DNA of 16,377 nucleotides from an uncultured Collinsella sp. (GTDB taxonomy: Bacteria; Actinomycetota; Coriobacteriia; Coriobacteriales; Coriobacteriaceae): the NCBI GenBank assembly GCA_900543025.1, contig UQPP01000038.1:1-16377 (forward strand), read 5' to 3'. The position numbers were made by a program, and so were the translations under genes. Under the pieces are notes generated by a model. The model searched no databases. It saw nothing but the letters and a program-made list of their open reading frames with translations, and was not told where the DNA came from. Numbering within the stretch: the stretch's first letter is position 1; every line of letters starts with the position of its first letter. Of the stretch, positions 5,637-13,075 are shown in pieces.

Positions 5637-6820
5637 TCAGTCCCCTCCAGGATGCTGGTCAGTTGTGCGTCGTGCCAGAGCCCGTCCATGATCTTGGGCC
5701 AGAAGCTCTGGAAACGCAGGTAGCTTGCGGCGTTTTGGCGCGCGTAGGTCTTGGCCTCGTCAATACCGTGACGCCAAATGCGCAGGTATCCCTCGTGCTC
5801 GCGGGTAAACATGCTGCGGACCATGGCGGTTTTGCGCACGCGGTCGTCGAGCTCGCGCGAAATCCACGGGCCCGGATAGGGCATGAGCGACGCGGCCGTG
5901 ACGGGAACGAGCTCCTGCTGGTGCGCGGCAAACGTCAGCTTGGCACGCTCGTAGTACCAACGGTACACATCCTGCATAAAGCGCGGTGAGCGCTTTTCGG
6001 ACTCCGGAGGCAGATGGCGCACGGTCCACTCGTTATCGAACCACACGTCGTAGCCAAACATGCGCATGTTAAAGAGGTAATCCAAGTCCTCGCCGCGGGT
6101 GATAAACGGGTCAAAGGCCACACGCGTAAAGGCGCGGGCGTGCAGGGCCATCAGGCCGCCGCACACGTAGTTGGAGCGCGAGATGCGGGTGCCCGAGAGC
6201 GCCTTTTTCATCCAACGGTTGAACTCGATGCGCTTGGTCCACCAACGATGGCAGATGCCCGCCTTGTCCGTGGGAGCCAGCGGCGAGCCGTCGCGATCGT
6301 AGAAATAGCCGCTCTTGACCAAGATCGGCAAGCCCTGACGCGTCTGCTGCCCCAACGCATAGGTCGCGCGCTTCATAAAGTCGGCGTCGATGACAGTCTC
6401 ATCGTCATCCAAAAAGACAACCGCGTCATGACCCAGCACAGCGGCACAGGCTAGCCCCATGTTGCGGATGGCACCGTAGCCTCGCAGGCTCACGCACTCG
6501 CCCGAACCCTTGGGCGCAATCTGAGCAACCCGGTCTGCGATGCGCGAGGCCTGGGTGTTGGTGACAACGGTGACCTTGAGCGTGGGATGCGCGTCGACAA
6601 TCTCGCGCACGCGCAGCGACACATCGGCTGTGGCAGAAACGGGACAGACCACCAAAAGGATGATGCGCGGGATGTCACGTACCTGCTCAAGCGAGGCCAG
6701 ACAGCGGTCGAGTTCGGGATTGTCGGCGTTGAGTCGCGTCGAATGATCATAGGTGCCAGGGGCGTTTGCGCAAGCGTCATCGCCCGCCCAATACGTTGGA
6801 ATCACGACTGTGGCGTTCAT
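5633..6820 (-). CDS. Glycosyltransferase family 2-like protein, first gene of operon A
   Basis: Probable cytosolic glycosyltransferase (395 residues) with a GT-A fold. The N terminus MNATVVIPTYW is the usual first beta strand. FLDDDE (136-141) is the DxD-type nucleotide-sugar/metal site, and RGEDLDY (242-248) supplies the acidic residues near the expected base. YGAIRNMGL (115-123) is typical of GT2 donors' sites. No membrane segment is seen, so it may act on a lipid-linked or soluble acceptor at the inner face. Donor and acceptor cannot be told. The ATG at 6820 has AGGGAGGG upstream. It overlaps kinase 1 by 4 bp, an unusual tie between a sugar-transfer enzyme and a LytS-type kinase that hints at a role in cell-envelope or storage polysaccharide metabolism. 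It could alternatively be a mannosylglycerate-synthase-like enzyme. Confidence 0.85.
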   Translation of the reverse strand: MNATVVIPTYWAGDDACANAPGTYDHSTRLNADNPELDRCLASLEQVRDIPRIILLVVCPVSATADVSLRVREIVDAHPTLKVTVVTNTQASRIADRVAQIAPKGSGECVSLRGYGAIRNMGLACAAVLGHDAVVFLDDDETVIDADFMKRATYALGQQTRQGLPILVKSGYFYDRDGSPLAPTDKAGICHRWWTKRIEFNRWMKKALSGTRISRSNYVCGGLMALHARAFTRVAFDPFITRGEDLDYLFNMRMFGYDVWFDNEWTVRHLPPESEKRSPRFMQDVYRWYYERAKLTFAAHQQELVPVTAASLMPYPGPWISRELDDRVRKTAMVRSMFTREHEGYLRIWRHGIDEAKTYARQNAASYLRFQSFWPKIMDGLWHDAQLTSILEGTE

Positions 6821-6841
6821 GCCTTACCCTCCCTGCAACAC

Positions 6842-6877
6842 AAAAACGGGACGCCGCCAAACACAGGCGACGCCCCG
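6842..6877 (-). terminator. Terminator after the UMF1 transporter, or leader attenuator of operon A
   Basis: A 12-bp stem (CGGGGCGTCGCC with GGCGGCGTCCCG, two G-T wobbles; arms 6877-6866 and 6858-6847) and a 7-nt loop are followed by TTTTT at 6846-6842. Its T tract ends only 21 bp before the glycosyltransferase ATG, so it either ends the upstream transporter transcript or lies in the operon A leader. Confidence 0.85.
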
Positions 6878-6893
6878 CGACCTAGCTGATTCC

Positions 6894-6899
6894 ATCATA
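6894..6899 (-). promoter_or_regulatory. Candidate -10 element for operon A
   Basis: TATGAT on the minus strand (5 of 6 to consensus). No good -35 lies at 16-18 bp; TTGCGA is 21 bp upstream. If used, transcription would begin near 6887 and the leader would contain the whole terminator-like hairpin at 6842-6877. Confidence 0.35.
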
Positions 6900-6991
6900 C
6901 CCACTTGGGCAAATCATTGCTCGCAAGTCGCAATGTTTATTGCGGATAACCCCAAAAGAGTACCGTGGACAGGCACAATATCCGCTCGCTC

Positions 6992-8251
6992 CTATGCGGC
7001 ATGCTCTGCCGCCCGAGTCATGCGGGACAGGCGGACCAGCAGCATAAAGCCAACGACCAGCAGCACACCAATGGAAAGGACGCCCAGCGACGGGTTGCCG
7101 GTCAGCGAGGTGACGACCGACACCAGGAAGGTGCCCATAACGCTTGCATAACGACCAAAGATGTCAAAGAAGCCGTAGTACTCGTTGGACTTTTCCTTGG
7201 GGATAATGCGGCCAAAGTAGCTACGGCTGAGCGCCTGCACGCCGCCCTGGAACAGGCCGACCATAATGGCAAGCACCCAAAATTCAAAGGCGGTCTTTAG
7301 GAAGAACGCGGCGAACAGCACAATGCCCATGTAGGCGGCGACCGCCACCAGGATCATGTTGAGCGTGCCCACGCGTCCGGCGAGCTTGCCGTAGATGATG
7401 GCGGACGGAAAGGCCACGAACTGCGTAACGAGCAGCGCCAGCACCAGCTGCGTCGAATCGATGCCCAAGGCCGAGCCGTAGCTGGTAGCCATGGAAATGA
7501 CCGTATGCACACCGTCGATATAGAAGAAGAACGCGATCATGTAGACCAGCACGGTCTTGTTGTGGGCGATCTCGCGCATGGTGTGTCCGACCTCGGAGAA
7601 CACACCACCCACGATGTGGCCGATGGTGTCCTCGGGACCGCGCTCGCGACCGTACTTTTGCTTATAGGTGCGAATGAGCGGCAGGGTAAAGATGAGCCAC
7701 CAGGCACCAGTGATGATAAACGACAGACGCGTTGCCAGCATGGTAGGGACGCCAAGAGCGGGGCCACCCATGATGAGCGCCAGGCAGATGACGAACGGCA
7801 CGGTGGAACCGATGTAGCCCCAGGCATAACCCGAGCTGGACACGGCGTCCATGCGCTCGTCGGTGGTAATGTCGGGCAGCATGGCGTCGTAGAACGTCAT
7901 AGAAGAGTTAAGGCCGATGGTGCACAGCACGTACACGGTCAAAAATGCCATGGCGGACATTGGGATAGCCTGCGCCAGGCAAAGCACCAGGCCCGTGAGG
8001 AAGAAGCCCAAGAAGAACTTGATCTTGTTGCCAGCGTAGTCGGCAAGCGCGCCCAGAATGGGCATGAGCATGGCGATGACCAGCGAGGCGATCGTCTGCG
8101 CATTGCCCCAGGCGACCACCAGGTCGGCCGAGGAAGCGCCGGTATTGATGGCGTTAAAGTAAATGGGCACCACCGAGGTATTGAGCAGCACAAGGGCCGA
8201 ATTGCCCACATCATACATAACCCAGTTACGCTCGAGCTTGGTGTATTTCAT
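6992..8251 (-). CDS. UMF1/Atg22-family MFS transporter
   Basis: Integral membrane protein (419 residues) with about 11-12 hydrophobic helices, related to the bacterial UMF1 family of the major facilitator superfamily (Atg22-like). Diagnostic features are the N terminus ERNWVMYDVGNSALVLL, and the second-half stretch GGVQALSRSYFGRIIPKEKS followed by EYYGFFDIFGRYAS, a family signature. Yeast Atg22 exports amino acids from the vacuole; substrates of the bacterial members are mostly unknown. GAAGGG precedes the ATG at 8251. It lies between the two LytS/LytTR operons, with 101 bp to the phospholipase-like gene upstream and 171 bp to operon A. It may be read from its own promoter or from upstream, as no clear terminator separates it from the phospholipase-like gene. 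Confidence 0.93.
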   Translation of the reverse strand: MKYTKLERNWVMYDVGNSALVLLNTSVVPIYFNAINTGASSADLVVAWGNAQTIASLVIAMLMPILGALADYAGNKIKFFLGFFLTGLVLCLAQAIPMSAMAFLTVYVLCTIGLNSSMTFYDAMLPDITTDERMDAVSSSGYAWGYIGSTVPFVICLALIMGGPALGVPTMLATRLSFIITGAWWLIFTLPLIRTYKQKYGRERGPEDTIGHIVGGVFSEVGHTMREIAHNKTVLVYMIAFFFYIDGVHTVISMATSYGSALGIDSTQLVLALLVTQFVAFPSAIIYGKLAGRVGTLNMILVAVAAYMGIVLFAAFFLKTAFEFWVLAIMVGLFQGGVQALSRSYFGRIIPKEKSNEYYGFFDIFGRYASVMGTFLVSVVTSLTGNPSLGVLSIGVLLVVGFMLLVRLSRMTRAAEHAA

Positions 8252-8352
8252 GGACAGGGACCCTTCGTATTCGCCCGATATGCAGTTAGTTCATCGTACC
8301 CCAATTGTCCAGAAGCACCGGTAAGGATTCGGCAAAGGGGCACGCACAGGCC

Positions 8353-9297
8353 CTATTCCTCGCGGTCGAACTCCTCATCGGCTTCGAGCACGCGACCGCT
8401 GTAGTTGATGTGGCCGGTCACGGCATCCATGTCACCGGTCTCGATAAAACGTGCGACCGTGCACTCGTAATCGACCAGCGCGCGATCAAAGACCTCGGGG
8501 AAACTCTCGTTCGAGACCTCGTCGGTAAAGGGATTCTTCCATGTCAGATGGCCCAGGTTACCGGTGCGCTCGGGCAGCTCCGTCGTCACGCGATGGGCAA
8601 GGCCGTCGAGCAGCGAGTAGTCGTGCACCAAGCCCTCAACCAGCGAGATCGCGCGCGTCTTTGCGGAGCCGGCCGGCTCAATCGCGCGGTAAAGTCGCTG
8701 CATATTGGCAACGGCAGCACCGTACTCCCCCGCCGGAATGTCAATGCCGTACACGCGTCCGGCAACATAGCTCATCAGCACGCCGGCCACGCGATTGATG
8801 CGATCGGTGGTGACGATCTCGCCCGCCGGCGGGTAATCGTCGACCGTAGCGCCATCGCGTTTAAGCTGCAGCATCAGCACATCCAGATCGCTCTCGATCA
8901 CGGCATGGACCTGACTGCTCGAATTCTCAAGCTCTGAATCGGACTCCACGATGCCAAACTGCTGCTCATAGACAAAAGGATGGGCGTTGCGGTCGAGCAC
9001 GTAATGAGACAGCAGGCCCAGCGCAAAGGCACGACCCAAGCTGGCGTCGCGCGGCAGCAGATGCGACACGCCGTCGCGCAGGCACGCGAACTGGCGAGAC
9101 ATGCGCGACCGATGCATGACCTGCGCCAGCAGCGTGCAGTCGGAAACACGCGGTGTCAGAATGTGAAAGAAAAACGGGTCGGGGCCTTGGTTGCCCAAGA
9201 TAAAGGCAATGCGCTCTTCATCGGACGTGATGACGCCCTGCGGAAGACGGTCGATGCTTTCCTCGCCAAACAGATGATGGGTGATAAGCGCGGGCAT
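8353..9297 (-). CDS. Zinc-dependent phospholipase C-like protein
   Basis: Protein of 314 residues related to the bacterial zinc-dependent phospholipase C/S1-P1 nuclease fold (PF00882-like). Candidate zinc ligands appear in family order: H7-H8 near the N terminus, D40 in GNQGPDPFFFH, H62, and H98/D102/H106 in LLSHYVLDRNAHPFV. Unlike the secreted clostridial phospholipases, it has no signal peptide, so it is probably cytosolic and may not be a toxin. Many gut Actinobacteria and Firmicutes carry such proteins with no assigned substrate. The ATG at 9297 is preferred because AAAGGA lies 5 nt upstream; the longer frame from 9327 starts upstream of that site. It lies 92 bp after response regulator 2. 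A weak promoter (TTGGCA, 15-bp spacer, CATAAT; 9356-9330) lies in that gap. Confidence 0.82.
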   Translation of the reverse strand: MPALITHHLFGEESIDRLPQGVITSDEERIAFILGNQGPDPFFFHILTPRVSDCTLLAQVMHRSRMSRQFACLRDGVSHLLPRDASLGRAFALGLLSHYVLDRNAHPFVYEQQFGIVESDSELENSSSQVHAVIESDLDVLMLQLKRDGATVDDYPPAGEIVTTDRINRVAGVLMSYVAGRVYGIDIPAGEYGAAVANMQRLYRAIEPAGSAKTRAISLVEGLVHDYSLLDGLAHRVTTELPERTGNLGHLTWKNPFTDEVSNESFPEVFDRALVDYECTVARFIETGDMDAVTGHINYSGRVLEADEEFDREE

Positions 9298-9389
9298 AAT
9301 GATCCTTTCGATTTCATTCGATGCCACCCATTATGCCCACCGCGCGCCCATGCCAAACCTGCGATGGTAAACGACGGCACGCAGACCGT

Positions 9390-10124
9390 CTACGCAAGCC
9401 CCAAGTGTGCTTTAACCTCGGCAGCGCGACGGCGGGACACGGGCACCGTCGAGGTTACGCGATCGAGCCTGAGCTCCATAAGACCCGTGGAACCGATCTC
9501 GATATTGTGCACGTCTTCCAAATTGACCAGATAGCTGCGATGAACGCGAATAAAGCCCTCGGAGACCAAGCGACGCTCGAGCGAAGAGATCGACTCATTG
9601 ATCAGGTACGTTCCCTCGGCGCAGATGGCATTGCAAAAATCGGCACGCGCCTCAAAGTAGCAGACGTCTGCGGCGGGAATGAACACCTTTTTGCCCCCGC
9701 GGTCCACCGTCAGACGCAAAGGCTGGCGCGGAGCGTGGATAACACGACGGGCACCCAAGGCTGTCTCGATCTTGTCGAGTGCCTTTGACAGGCGTGCGTC
9801 CTCGACCGGCTTGACGACATAGTCGACAGCATCGAGGTTATACGCATCGGCGGCAAACTCGGCAAACGCCGTCACAAACACCACGACCGGCGGCGTCTTT
9901 AGGTTCTGCAGCGTCTCGGCAAGCTCAATTCCCGAGCGACCGGGCATGGTAATGTCTAAAAACAGCACGTCGGGCTTGTTCGACAGAATCGACTCCACGG
10001 CTTCGGTGACATTGCCCGCCTCGGCAATCTGACCCACACGCGCATCCTTTTCCAACAGATAGCGTAGCTCAGCCCTAATGGGAGGCTCGTCATCAACCAC
10101 CAAGATGTTCCAGCCTTCGGACAT
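9390..10124 (-). CDS. LytTR response regulator 2 (LytR/AlgR family)
   Basis: Second two-component regulator (244 residues). The receiver domain has D11-D12, phospho-acceptor D57 in VLFLDITMPG, T85 in FVTAF and K105 in VKP. The LytTR DNA-binding domain (about 135-244) includes FIRVHRSYLVNLEDV and ends in PVSRRRAAEV, matching PVSRRRVVPL in response regulator 1. GAGGGG lies upstream of the ATG at 10124, and 38 bp separate it from kinase 2, so the pair is one operon. A short hairpin (GACGG/CCGTC, 9374-9388) just after the stop is a weak terminator candidate. Recognition-helix regions differ enough from regulator 1 that the two may bind different sites. Confidence 0.95.
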   Translation of the reverse strand: MSEGWNILVVDDEPPIRAELRYLLEKDARVGQIAEAGNVTEAVESILSNKPDVLFLDITMPGRSGIELAETLQNLKTPPVVVFVTAFAEFAADAYNLDAVDYVVKPVEDARLSKALDKIETALGARRVIHAPRQPLRLTVDRGGKKVFIPAADVCYFEARADFCNAICAEGTYLINESISSLERRLVSEGFIRVHRSYLVNLEDVHNIEIGSTGLMELRLDRVTSTVPVSRRRAAEVKAHLGLA

Positions 10125-10162
10125 ATGTGCTTCCCCTCTTTTTCTCTCAATCCAACCGCGTG

Positions 10163-11548
10163 CTACGCCGTCAACGGCGCGGGCTCATGCGGCTCGCCGT
10201 TCAGCTCGACGATGACCTGCGTTCCCACGCCCTCCTGGGACTTCACGCGCATGCCGGAATCTTCTCCGTAAAAGAAATGGATGCGCTGAAGCACGTTGAA
10301 GAGCGCCAGGCCGCAACCTCGCTTGACGGAGCCGTCAGCGGTAATGCTCTCGGGCTCCTCTCGGCGATGTTGCTCAAACAGATGCGCGCAGACCTCTTCG
10401 CTCATACCGATGCCATCGTCTTCGACGATGATCTCCAAACCGTCATCGGTCTCGAAAGCCCTAACATGAATAGAAAGCGGCTCGGTCTCGCGCTGCGCGT
10501 GCTTGATGCAGTTTTCGAGCAACGGCTGCAAGATAAACGGCGGCACCATGCAATCGCGCACCTCAAAGTCGATATCGACCGAGACGCGCAGACGGCCGTC
10601 ACCATAACGAGCCTGCATAAGATTGATATAGCGAGTACCCTGTTCCACCTCGTGCTCGAGCGTGGTGAGCGTATCGGAATCAGAAAGCGTCTGACGATAG
10701 TAGTTGGAGAAGTCGATCAGCAGCGATCGCGCCTTGTCGGGCTCGGTTCGCACGAGCGACACGATCGTGCTAATGGTATTGAATAGAAAATGAGGATCGA
10801 CCTGCGATTGCAAGGCGCGCAGCTCCACACGGGCCGTAAGCTCGTCCTGGCGCTCGAGCTCAAAGCTCGCAAGCTGCGTGGAAATGAGGTCGGCAAAGCC
10901 CGAGGCAAGCGCCGTCTGGCGCATATCGATGCTGCTCAGACGGGGATAATACAGCTCGAGCGTGCCCACGCAATGCCCGCGCACGGTAAGCGGTGCGACA
11001 ATACCGGCGCGCAGGCGCGGAAAGTAGCCACCCGTCTCGGTCGAGGCATCGCGCGAGAACACGCTTTGCTCACCGCTGTTGATCACGTTGAGCGTAGTCC
11101 GCAGCACCACCGGGGTGCCCGCGGGGCATTTTGCCGAGTCCTCGCCCCAGCTTGCCAACACCTGCTTGCCGTCGGTAAAGCAGATGGCAGAGGCGATAGT
11201 TTCGGACAGGATGATCTTAGAGGCGCCCAGGGCAGCTTCGGGCGTAAGGCCGCGCGACGTGTAGGCGAATATTTTCGACGCGATGGCGAGCGTGCGGTCG
11301 GTAGCGCTCGATGTGAGGTCGTCGGGAACGACAAAGACGTACGAGAAGAAGAAGCACAGCATGACCAAGCCGGCAATGACGACAACGGCCGGAACGGGAT
11401 TGGGATTATCGGTTAGATCCCAGATGAGCAGCAGGATAAGCAGCGGAACGACGATACCGAGCAAGATGGCTTGAACCACATGCTGAGCGGTACGAAAGAC
11501 CTTGGTAGAGTTGTAGCTCTTGCCCAGAATCAGCCTATTGAGATCCAC
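10163..11548 (-). CDS. LytS-type sensor histidine kinase 2
   Basis: Membrane sensor kinase (461 residues from the chosen start), presumed partner of response regulator 2 and paralogue of kinase 1. Two hydrophobic segments (about 26-45 and 53-74) precede a GAF-like region (about 90-225) and a PF06580-type kinase core with H253 in QVDPHFLFNTIS, where Asp replaces the commoner Asn before PHFLFN. The ATPase domain has PLLENCIKHA, DDGIGM and KRGCGLALFN. Start choice: AAGGAG (11560-11555) directly abuts an ATG at 11554, leaving no spacer, whereas GTG at 11548 is 6 nt away, so GTG is preferred; ATG at 11578 has no ribosome binding site. The 5TM-LYT sensor domain is absent, as in kinase 1. Confidence 0.93.
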   Translation of the reverse strand: MDLNRLILGKSYNSTKVFRTAQHVVQAILLGIVVPLLILLLIWDLTDNPNPVPAVVVIAGLVMLCFFFSYVFVVPDDLTSSATDRTLAIASKIFAYTSRGLTPEAALGASKIILSETIASAICFTDGKQVLASWGEDSAKCPAGTPVVLRTTLNVINSGEQSVFSRDASTETGGYFPRLRAGIVAPLTVRGHCVGTLELYYPRLSSIDMRQTALASGFADLISTQLASFELERQDELTARVELRALQSQVDPHFLFNTISTIVSLVRTEPDKARSLLIDFSNYYRQTLSDSDTLTTLEHEVEQGTRYINLMQARYGDGRLRVSVDIDFEVRDCMVPPFILQPLLENCIKHAQRETEPLSIHVRAFETDDGLEIIVEDDGIGMSEEVCAHLFEQHRREEPESITADGSVKRGCGLALFNVLQRIHFFYGEDSGMRVKSQEGVGTQVIVELNGEPHEPAPLTA

Positions 11549-11560
11549 CGTCATCTCCTT
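11546..11560 (-). promoter_or_regulatory. Ribosome binding site deciding the kinase 2 start
   Basis: AAGGAG at 11560-11555 runs straight into ATG (11554-11552). With normal spacing of 5-9 nt it can only serve the GTG at 11548-11546. Protein from the ATG would add just two residues. Confidence 0.6.
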
Positions 11561-11581
11561 CTTACTGACGCACCCCATAGC

Positions 11582-11609
11582 AATAAAGAGGGCCGCAAGC
11601 GACCCTCTC
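11582..11609 (-). terminator. Terminator after the amidohydrolase gene / leader of operon B
   Basis: GAGGGTCG-CTTG-CGGCCCTC (11607-11588, one T-G wobble, extended by A-T at the base) is followed by TTTATT on the minus strand. It ends the amidohydrolase transcript but lies only about 35 bp before the kinase 2 start. Confidence 0.7.
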
Positions 11610-11610
11610 C

Positions 11611-11625
11611 ATTGCATTATGCAAT
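11611..11625. promoter_or_regulatory. Inverted repeat ATTGCA-TTA-TGCAAT
   Basis: A perfect 6-bp inverted repeat with a 3-bp centre in the gap between amidohydrolase and kinase 2. On the minus strand its centre reads CATAAT, a usable -10, but no -35 is found at normal spacing. Operator or promoter role is only suggested by position. Confidence 0.35.
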
Positions 11626-11666
11626 CAAATACTGTGTTTTACATCAAGCCATCGATGAACGGTAGC

Positions 11667-12944
11667 TTAGGCGCTGTACTTGTTTGCCTCGCCGAAGGTG
11701 CCGCCCTCGACAATCCAGCCGTCCTTCATGATGACGTCCATGTTGTCGGTGTTGAGCACGTGGATGTCGGCGGCGACGTCACCGTTGACGACCAGCAGGT
11801 CGGCGCACTTGCCGGCCTCGATGGAACCGGTCTCGTCCTCGATGTGGCACATCTTGGCACCGTTGAGGGTGGCACAGGTGATGGTCTCGACCGGGGTGAA
11901 GCCGATCTTGTCGACGAACTCGTACATCTCCTCGATGGAGCAGGTGCCGTACGGGGTGACGAAGGAGAAGGAGTCGGAGCCGATCGTCATGACGACGCCG
12001 CGCTTCTTGGCCTCGCGCAGGCAGTCGTAGTTGCGCTGCAGCTCCTTCTCGACCAAGGTGCCCTCGTACTTGTCGTGCAGCTCGGGGACGTAGACGGGCG
12101 GATAGGTGGCGTACCAGGTGGGCAGGAAGGCGATCGTCGGGGTGAAGAAGGTGCCCTGCTCGGCCATGAGGTCCATGGTGCGCTCATCGATATCGAAGCC
12201 GTGAATCAGCTGCTCGCAGCCAAAGCGAACGGAATCGTAGGCAGCGGCGTGGTTGTTGTAGCAGTGGCTCCACACGGGGATGCCGACCATCTTGGCCTCT
12301 TCGACCACGGCCTGAATCTCCTCGGAGCAGTAGTGCTGGTCGCGGCCGGAGTCCCAGCGCCAGATGCCGCCACCGGTAGCCCAGATCTTGATGGCATCGG
12401 GGTTCTCGCGCAGGCGACGACGGACGGCCTTGCGCAGATCCCAAGGACCGTCGACCTGATCGCCCCAGGGGTGCGATTCCTTGTTGAGCTCCTGGCTGCA
12501 GTGGTGGGAGTCGCCGTGGCCGGCAACGCGGCAGAAGCCAAGGCCGGTGGCCAGAACGCGCGGGCCCTTGAAGACGCCCTTGTCGATGCAGTCACGGATC
12601 TGGATACCAAAGCGGCCGATCTCGCAGACGGTGGTGAGGCCGTGGGTGAGGCAGTCGTAGGCCTGCTTGACGGCGACGGCCTGCTTCTCGAGGAGCGGCT
12701 GCATGACCCAATCGGTGTCATCGTCGGTCAGGTTGCCCGAGAAGTGCAGGTGGGTGTCGATCAGGCCGGGAAGGACGGTCTTGCCGGCGGCGTCGATGAC
12801 CTCAACGCCCTCGGGAAGGTCCTGCATGGCGCCGGCGTACTCGATCTTGCCGTTGTCGTCGACGAGAACGAGGGAGTTCTCGACCGGCTCGGCACCGGTA
12901 CCGTCGATGAGCTTTCCGCCAACGATTGCATACTTAGTGGACAT
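11667..12944 (-). CDS. Metal-dependent amidohydrolase (imidazolonepropionase/Xaa-Pro dipeptidase-like)
   Basis: Cytosolic TIM-barrel hydrolase of the amidohydrolase superfamily (425 residues, COG1228-like). Metal-site residues are in order: H65 and H67 in DTHLHF, K186 in AIKIWATGGG (position of the carboxylated Lys in binuclear members), H227 in WSHCYN, H248 in LIHGFD and D324 in GSDSF. The small beta-sandwich domain is made of both termini (YAIVGGKLIDGTG and ADLLVVNGD). Relatives cleave Xaa-Pro dipeptides, N-acyl or cyclic amides; the substrate here is not readable. A strong AAGGAGG lies 4 nt before the ATG at 12944. It is 131 bp downstream of an APC permease on the same strand, which suggests import followed by hydrolysis of one compound. 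Its body has notably GC-rich, regular codon use, suggesting good expression. Confidence 0.9.
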   Translation of the reverse strand: MSTKYAIVGGKLIDGTGAEPVENSLVLVDDNGKIEYAGAMQDLPEGVEVIDAAGKTVLPGLIDTHLHFSGNLTDDDTDWVMQPLLEKQAVAVKQAYDCLTHGLTTVCEIGRFGIQIRDCIDKGVFKGPRVLATGLGFCRVAGHGDSHHCSQELNKESHPWGDQVDGPWDLRKAVRRRLRENPDAIKIWATGGGIWRWDSGRDQHYCSEEIQAVVEEAKMVGIPVWSHCYNNHAAAYDSVRFGCEQLIHGFDIDERTMDLMAEQGTFFTPTIAFLPTWYATYPPVYVPELHDKYEGTLVEKELQRNYDCLREAKKRGVVMTIGSDSFSFVTPYGTCSIEEMYEFVDKIGFTPVETITCATLNGAKMCHIEDETGSIEAGKCADLLVVNGDVAADIHVLNTDNMDVIMKDGWIVEGGTFGEANKYSA

Positions 12945-12954
12945 GGTTCCTCCT

Positions 12955-12966
12955 TATGGATCCATA
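12955..12966. repeat. 12-bp palindrome TATGGATCCATA before the amidohydrolase
   Basis: Perfect palindrome next to the AAGGAGG of the amidohydrolase gene, on the mRNA leader. TATATG overlaps it and could be a -10 (poor -35 TTAACC 18 bp upstream). It may affect access to the ribosome binding site. Confidence 0.35.
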
Positions 12967-13026
12967 TAGTGGGCGAGACCGTGTTGGGTTAAGGCCTCAC
13001 AAAGCTACCCAAGTGGTGCCGGGTTC

Positions 13027-13055
13027 GGTGCGCGGAAGAGAGGGTCCCGCGCACC
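13027..13055. repeat. GC-rich hairpin between permease and amidohydrolase
   Basis: GGTGCGCGG (13027-13035) and CCGCGCACC (13047-13055) pair perfectly over 9 bp. There is no T tract on either side, so it is not a classical terminator; it may stabilise or process the bicistronic mRNA and lower expression of one gene relative to the other. Confidence 0.55.
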
Positions 13056-13075
13056 TGATCCGCCCCGGCTCGGCG

